Shown here in pieces: positions 61,760 to 64,000 of a stretch of DNA of 64,000 nt. Source of the stretch: Sinobacterium caligoides (GTDB taxonomy: Bacteria > Pseudomonadota > Gammaproteobacteria > Pseudomonadales > Sinobacteriaceae). The stretch covers positions 62,001-126,000 of the forward strand of contig NZ_RKHR01000008.1 of assembly GCF_003752585.1 (NCBI RefSeq), in the 5' to 3' direction. Under the pieces are notes generated by a model that was not told the origin of the DNA, made no database searches, and saw nothing but the letters and a program-made list of their open reading frames with translations. Position 1 is the stretch's first letter; every line of letters starts with the position of its first letter. Both the position numbers and the translations under genes were made by a program.

Positions 61760-61825
61760 CTCGAGTATCACAAGCTGGGCTGCCGACCCGCCGCCAGCCC
61801 AGAATCAGCTCAGCCCCGAATCAAC

Positions 61826-62221
61826 TCAGCGCAGATAGCCACGCACACGCTCATCGATATGTACCCCTGCAATATGCTTATCCGACCAACGTATCAACTC
61901 AATCAATAACGGCCCAAGATCGCGCCCCTTCTCTGTTAACTGATAGTGATAACGCACGGGCCGCTGTTGGTAAGCGCTGCGAGTGACGAGCCCAGAAGCC
62001 TGTAAGCGCTTCAGACGTGACGACAAGATATTGGTTGGAATTGCCTCACTGCTCGCCTGTAGTTCGCCATAGGTCTGCGCGCCGAGAAACATGTCTCGAA
62101 TAATCAACAAGCTCCACTTGTCTCCCAGCAGGTCGAGGCCGCAGCTTATGGCACAGGAAGAGCGTCTGCTCGATGACGCGGGGGCATCGCCTGCCACGGA
62201 TGTGTTTTCAGTCTTTTTCAT
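61826..62221 (-). CDS. HxlR-family transcriptional regulator
   Basis: A 131-residue MarR-like winged-helix protein of the HxlR type. The core is LDLLGDKWSLLIIRDMFLGAQTYGELQASSEAIPTNILSSRLKRLQASGLV, followed by the wing YHYQLTEKGRDLGPLL. Two cysteines just before the core (CAISC) could allow redox or electrophile sensing. It is divergent from a glutathione S-transferase gene across a 117-base spacer with inverted repeats, so it probably controls that gene. Confidence 0.93.
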   Translation of the reverse strand: MKKTENTSVAGDAPASSSRRSSCAISCGLDLLGDKWSLLIIRDMFLGAQTYGELQASSEAIPTNILSSRLKRLQASGLVTRSAYQQRPVRYHYQLTEKGRDLGPLLIELIRWSDKHIAGVHIDERVRGYLR

Positions 62222-62244
62222 CCCACTACGATAACACTCACCTA

Positions 62245-62310
62245 GTTACTTGCATAATGAAAGTCACTTAGATAAGCTCAACCTAACTCACTTGCAAAAG
62301 TGAAGTAACT
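62245..62310. promoter_or_regulatory. HxlR operator candidates
   Basis: AGTTACTTGCA begins at 62245 and its inverted counterpart TGAAGTAACT ends at 62310. Two ACTTGCA-containing sites (62249-62255 and 62290-62296) each contain short dyads such as ACTT-GCAA-AAGT. The arrangement between divergent regulator and GST genes suits a pair of HxlR dimers. Confidence 0.55.
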
Positions 62311-62338
62311 AATAACATAAAGATAAAAGGACCGATCG

Positions 62339-62986
62339 ATGATCACATTACACGGTGTCATGCTCTCCCCCTTCGTGCGCAAAACCATGCTCTGTCTCGC
62401 CGTCAAAGAGCTCGACTATCAGCACATCACCGCCATACCTGGGCAGTTCGACGAAGACTTTCAACAGATCAGCCCGCTGCGAAAAATTCCCGCCCTGGTC
62501 GACGGCGACTTCGCTATCGCCGATTCCAGCGTTATCGCCGAGTATCTCGACGACCGCTACGACGGCCCCGCGCTGCTACCAACGACGGCAGAACAGCGGG
62601 CGCAGGCTCGCTGGCTAATGAACTTCGCCGGCGACGCCCTCGCCAGCGTGGCGCTGGATATCATCTACTTTCAGCGGGTGCTGCAACCACTGCTGTATAG
62701 CCAAACCACCGACGAGGCCCGTGTACAGAAAGCTATCGAGCAGCAGATGCCACCACTACTCGACTATCTCGAGCAGGTCGCCCCCGCCACAGGTCTGCTA
62801 TTCGCCCAGCTCAGTGTCGCCGATATCAGCCTAGCCAGCATTTTCATCAGCCTCGGACAAGCCCAGTATCAAGTCGATGAGCAGCGCTGGCCACAACTAC
62901 ACGCTTATTTACAGCGCCTCAACGAGCAGCCGCTGATCATCGAGCAGATGGCAAAAGAACAGGCCTTCGTCGCAAGCTGGGGATAA
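62339..62986 (+). CDS. Glutathione S-transferase family protein
   Basis: A 215-residue protein with an N-terminal thioredoxin-like domain (MITLHGVMLSPFVRKTMLCLAVKELDYQH, with Ser10-Pro11 as likely active-site region, then KIPALVDGDFAIADSSVIAEYLDDRY for glutathione binding) and an all-helical C-terminal domain. It should conjugate glutathione to electrophiles or serve in repair. The divergent HxlR gene suggests induction by reactive compounds. GGACCGATCG gives a modest ribosome binding site. Confidence 0.92.
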   Translation: MITLHGVMLSPFVRKTMLCLAVKELDYQHITAIPGQFDEDFQQISPLRKIPALVDGDFAIADSSVIAEYLDDRYDGPALLPTTAEQRAQARWLMNFAGDALASVALDIIYFQRVLQPLLYSQTTDEARVQKAIEQQMPPLLDYLEQVAPATGLLFAQLSVADISLASIFISLGQAQYQVDEQRWPQLHAYLQRLNEQPLIIEQMAKEQAFVASWG

Positions 62987-63079
62987 TTCTCTGCGGCGAC
63001 AAGGTCATCAACGCAGCAATAAACTCGCGCATAAGGCTGCGCGAGGCGACGGCAGCGCGGGCTCGATATAGTCGCCGCC

Positions 63080-63550
63080 TTACCAGCGGCAATAGGGGGC
63101 TTCGATCAGCCTGGCGTTGTAATACTGTACCTCACCGGTGACCTCTCGACCCAGCCACTGCGGCTTATGCACCTGCTGCTGCTCATCCTCGAGCTCCAGC
63201 TCAGCCACCACCAGCCCACGGTTATCACCGTAGAACTCATCGACCTCAAACACTTGCTCGCGGTAGCTGACGAGGTAGCGGCGCTTCTCTATCACTCCCG
63301 GCTCGCACAGTTTCAACAGCTCTTCCGCTTCGAGCAGCGGCAATTCACGCTCCCACTCATAGCGCGATAGGCCCGCGGCATCGCTCTCGCCCTTGATGGT
63401 GAGAAAGCCGCGCTCGCCCTTGATACGCACGCGAACGGTTCGCTCCTTCACGCGACTCAAATAGCCCTGCACAATGCGTTGCGAGCTGCTTGCAAGGTCC
63501 TTAAAACAGCTGCTATTCACTAGGTATTTACGCTCTATCTCACGCGCCAC
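63080..63550 (-). CDS. CYTH-domain protein
   Basis: A 156-residue protein with the CYTH triphosphate tunnel fold. The EIERK signature is at residues 4-8 (MAREIERKYLV), and the tunnel strands are TVRVRIKGERGFLTIKGE, EKRRYLVSYREQVFEVDEFYGDNRGLVVAELELEDE. Such single-domain bacterial proteins are usually inorganic tripolyphosphatases; some are class IV adenylate cyclases. It is followed by the end of queE on the same strand. Confidence 0.9.
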   Translation of the reverse strand: MAREIERKYLVNSSCFKDLASSSQRIVQGYLSRVKERTVRVRIKGERGFLTIKGESDAAGLSRYEWERELPLLEAEELLKLCEPGVIEKRRYLVSYREQVFEVDEFYGDNRGLVVAELELEDEQQQVHKPQWLGREVTGEVQYYNARLIEAPYCRW

Positions 63551-63594
63551 GATACGCCCCTTTATCCATGATTGTCGGCCTTAGAGCCATCAGC

Positions 63595-64000
63595 CTAGGC
63601 GATGTTCAGCACCTTATGCTGCTGTAAGTTTAAGCGCCACTGCGGATGCTGTAGGCAGTAGTCGATCGCCTCCTGATAGCGGCTCGTGCCCAACAGCGAT
63701 AGCTCCGCCGCATGGGGGTCATTCTCCGGCGAAATATAGTAGCGCTGCGCCTGGATGTGCAAATAGTCGGCAGGGTCGATACCCTGCTGTGGATAAACCA
63801 CCTTCAGCTCGTCACACTCACGCAGTACCACCTCGTTGCCCTGTTTGGGGCTAATACAGACCCAGTCAATTGCCGCAGGCAACGGCAGCGTGCCGTTCGT
63901 CTCGATGGCAATCACACAGCCTCGTTGGTGCAACGCAGTCACCAGCGCCTCGTCGAGCTGCAGCGCCGGCTCACCGCCGGTAATCACCACAAAGCAGGGC
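63595..64000 (-). CDS. queE: 7-carboxy-7-deazaguanine synthase QueE, C-terminal part
   Basis: A radical-SAM enzyme of the queuosine and 7-deazaguanine pathway, cut by the right edge. The part seen begins at VVITGGEPALQLDEALVTALHQRG, with IETNGTLPLP, the DWVCISPKQGN motif and DELKVVYP, ending in LQQHKVLNIA. The GGEP motif of radical-SAM enzymes is visible; the CxxxCxxC cluster is beyond the window. The frame is open to position 64000. Confidence 0.92.
   Translation of the reverse strand, partial: PCFVVITGGEPALQLDEALVTALHQRGCVIAIETNGTLPLPAAIDWVCISPKQGNEVVLRECDELKVVYPQQGIDPADYLHIQAQRYYISPENDPHAAELSLLGTSRYQEAIDYCLQHPQWRLNLQQHKVLNIA

Noticed and set aside
1-64000. tRNA, rRNA, insertion sequence, prophage or attachment site
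   Set aside because: I looked for T-loop words, transposase or integrase motifs and direct-repeat ends and found none that hold up.

Overview
The window reads as chromosome of a free-living, probably marine gammaproteobacterium. The order rpmE / priA-argS-SPOR protein-hslV-hslU and the run DUF971-ubiE-ubiJ-ubiB-hisI-hisE-tatABC match the gene order I know from Pseudomonas and relatives. The DcaP-type porins, a Baeyer-Villiger monooxygenase locus and the many short lipoproteins would fit a Cellvibrionales/Spongiibacteraceae-like lineage; that last placement is inference. There is no phage, insertion sequence, CRISPR array, rRNA or tRNA that I can recognise. The PHA synthesis genes that sit between hslU and ubiE in Pseudomonas are absent here.

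Layout. 1-5,000: the 5' part of an acetoacetyl-CoA synthetase gene, a divergent thiolase-like gene, an MFS exporter and two small envelope proteins. 5,000-13,600: glutaminase, then on the minus strand hslVU and priA-argS-SPOR, and rpmE facing the other way. 13,600-14,360: an unexplained 750-base stretch. 14,364-22,775: malic enzyme, DUF971, ubiquinone genes ubiE/J/B, histidine genes hisI/hisE, the Tat translocase and moaA, all on the plus strand. 22,800-26,560: two DcaP-like porins flanking a 48-residue lipoprotein. 26,800-33,950: DUF4345, an unknown protein, a YfbK-like vWA lipoprotein, a ClC antiporter with a polyglutamine tail, unknowns and a metal-dependent hydrolase. 33,950-36,900: an SOS-controlled umuDC operon, then sirtuin and glutaredoxin. 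36,900-40,830: two tandem TetR genes divergent from a Baeyer-Villiger monooxygenase and an alpha/beta hydrolase. 40,900-46,730: PepSY protein, two GNATs, a secreted amine oxidase, and NorR with a divergent small membrane protein. 46,840-49,630: a histidine-attenuated minimal HisRS paralogue, a PhyH dioxygenase pair and a flavin-binding protein. 49,900-64,000: acyltransferase, aldo/keto reductase, two FAD proteins, HAD phosphatase, BlaI-type regulator, lipase, a triple 180-base repeat, DUF808, DUF4375, HxlR/GST, CYTH and the end of queE.

Most notable points. (1) A transcription attenuator with a His-rich leader peptide precedes a 209-residue HisRS-like protein that keeps class II motifs 1-3 but lacks the insertion and anticodon-binding domains. 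(2) Three tandem copies of a 180-base unit each look like a minus-strand small RNA with a CCUCC stretch, C-rich loop and intrinsic terminator; base changes between copies partly preserve pairing in the terminator stem. (3) norR faces a small membrane gene across a sigma-54-like promoter and NorR-like sites. (4) A 57-base element occurs twice around the ClC gene and may be a promoter of unusual type. (5) Two paralogous TetR regulators overlap by four bases and face a ketone-oxidation pair.
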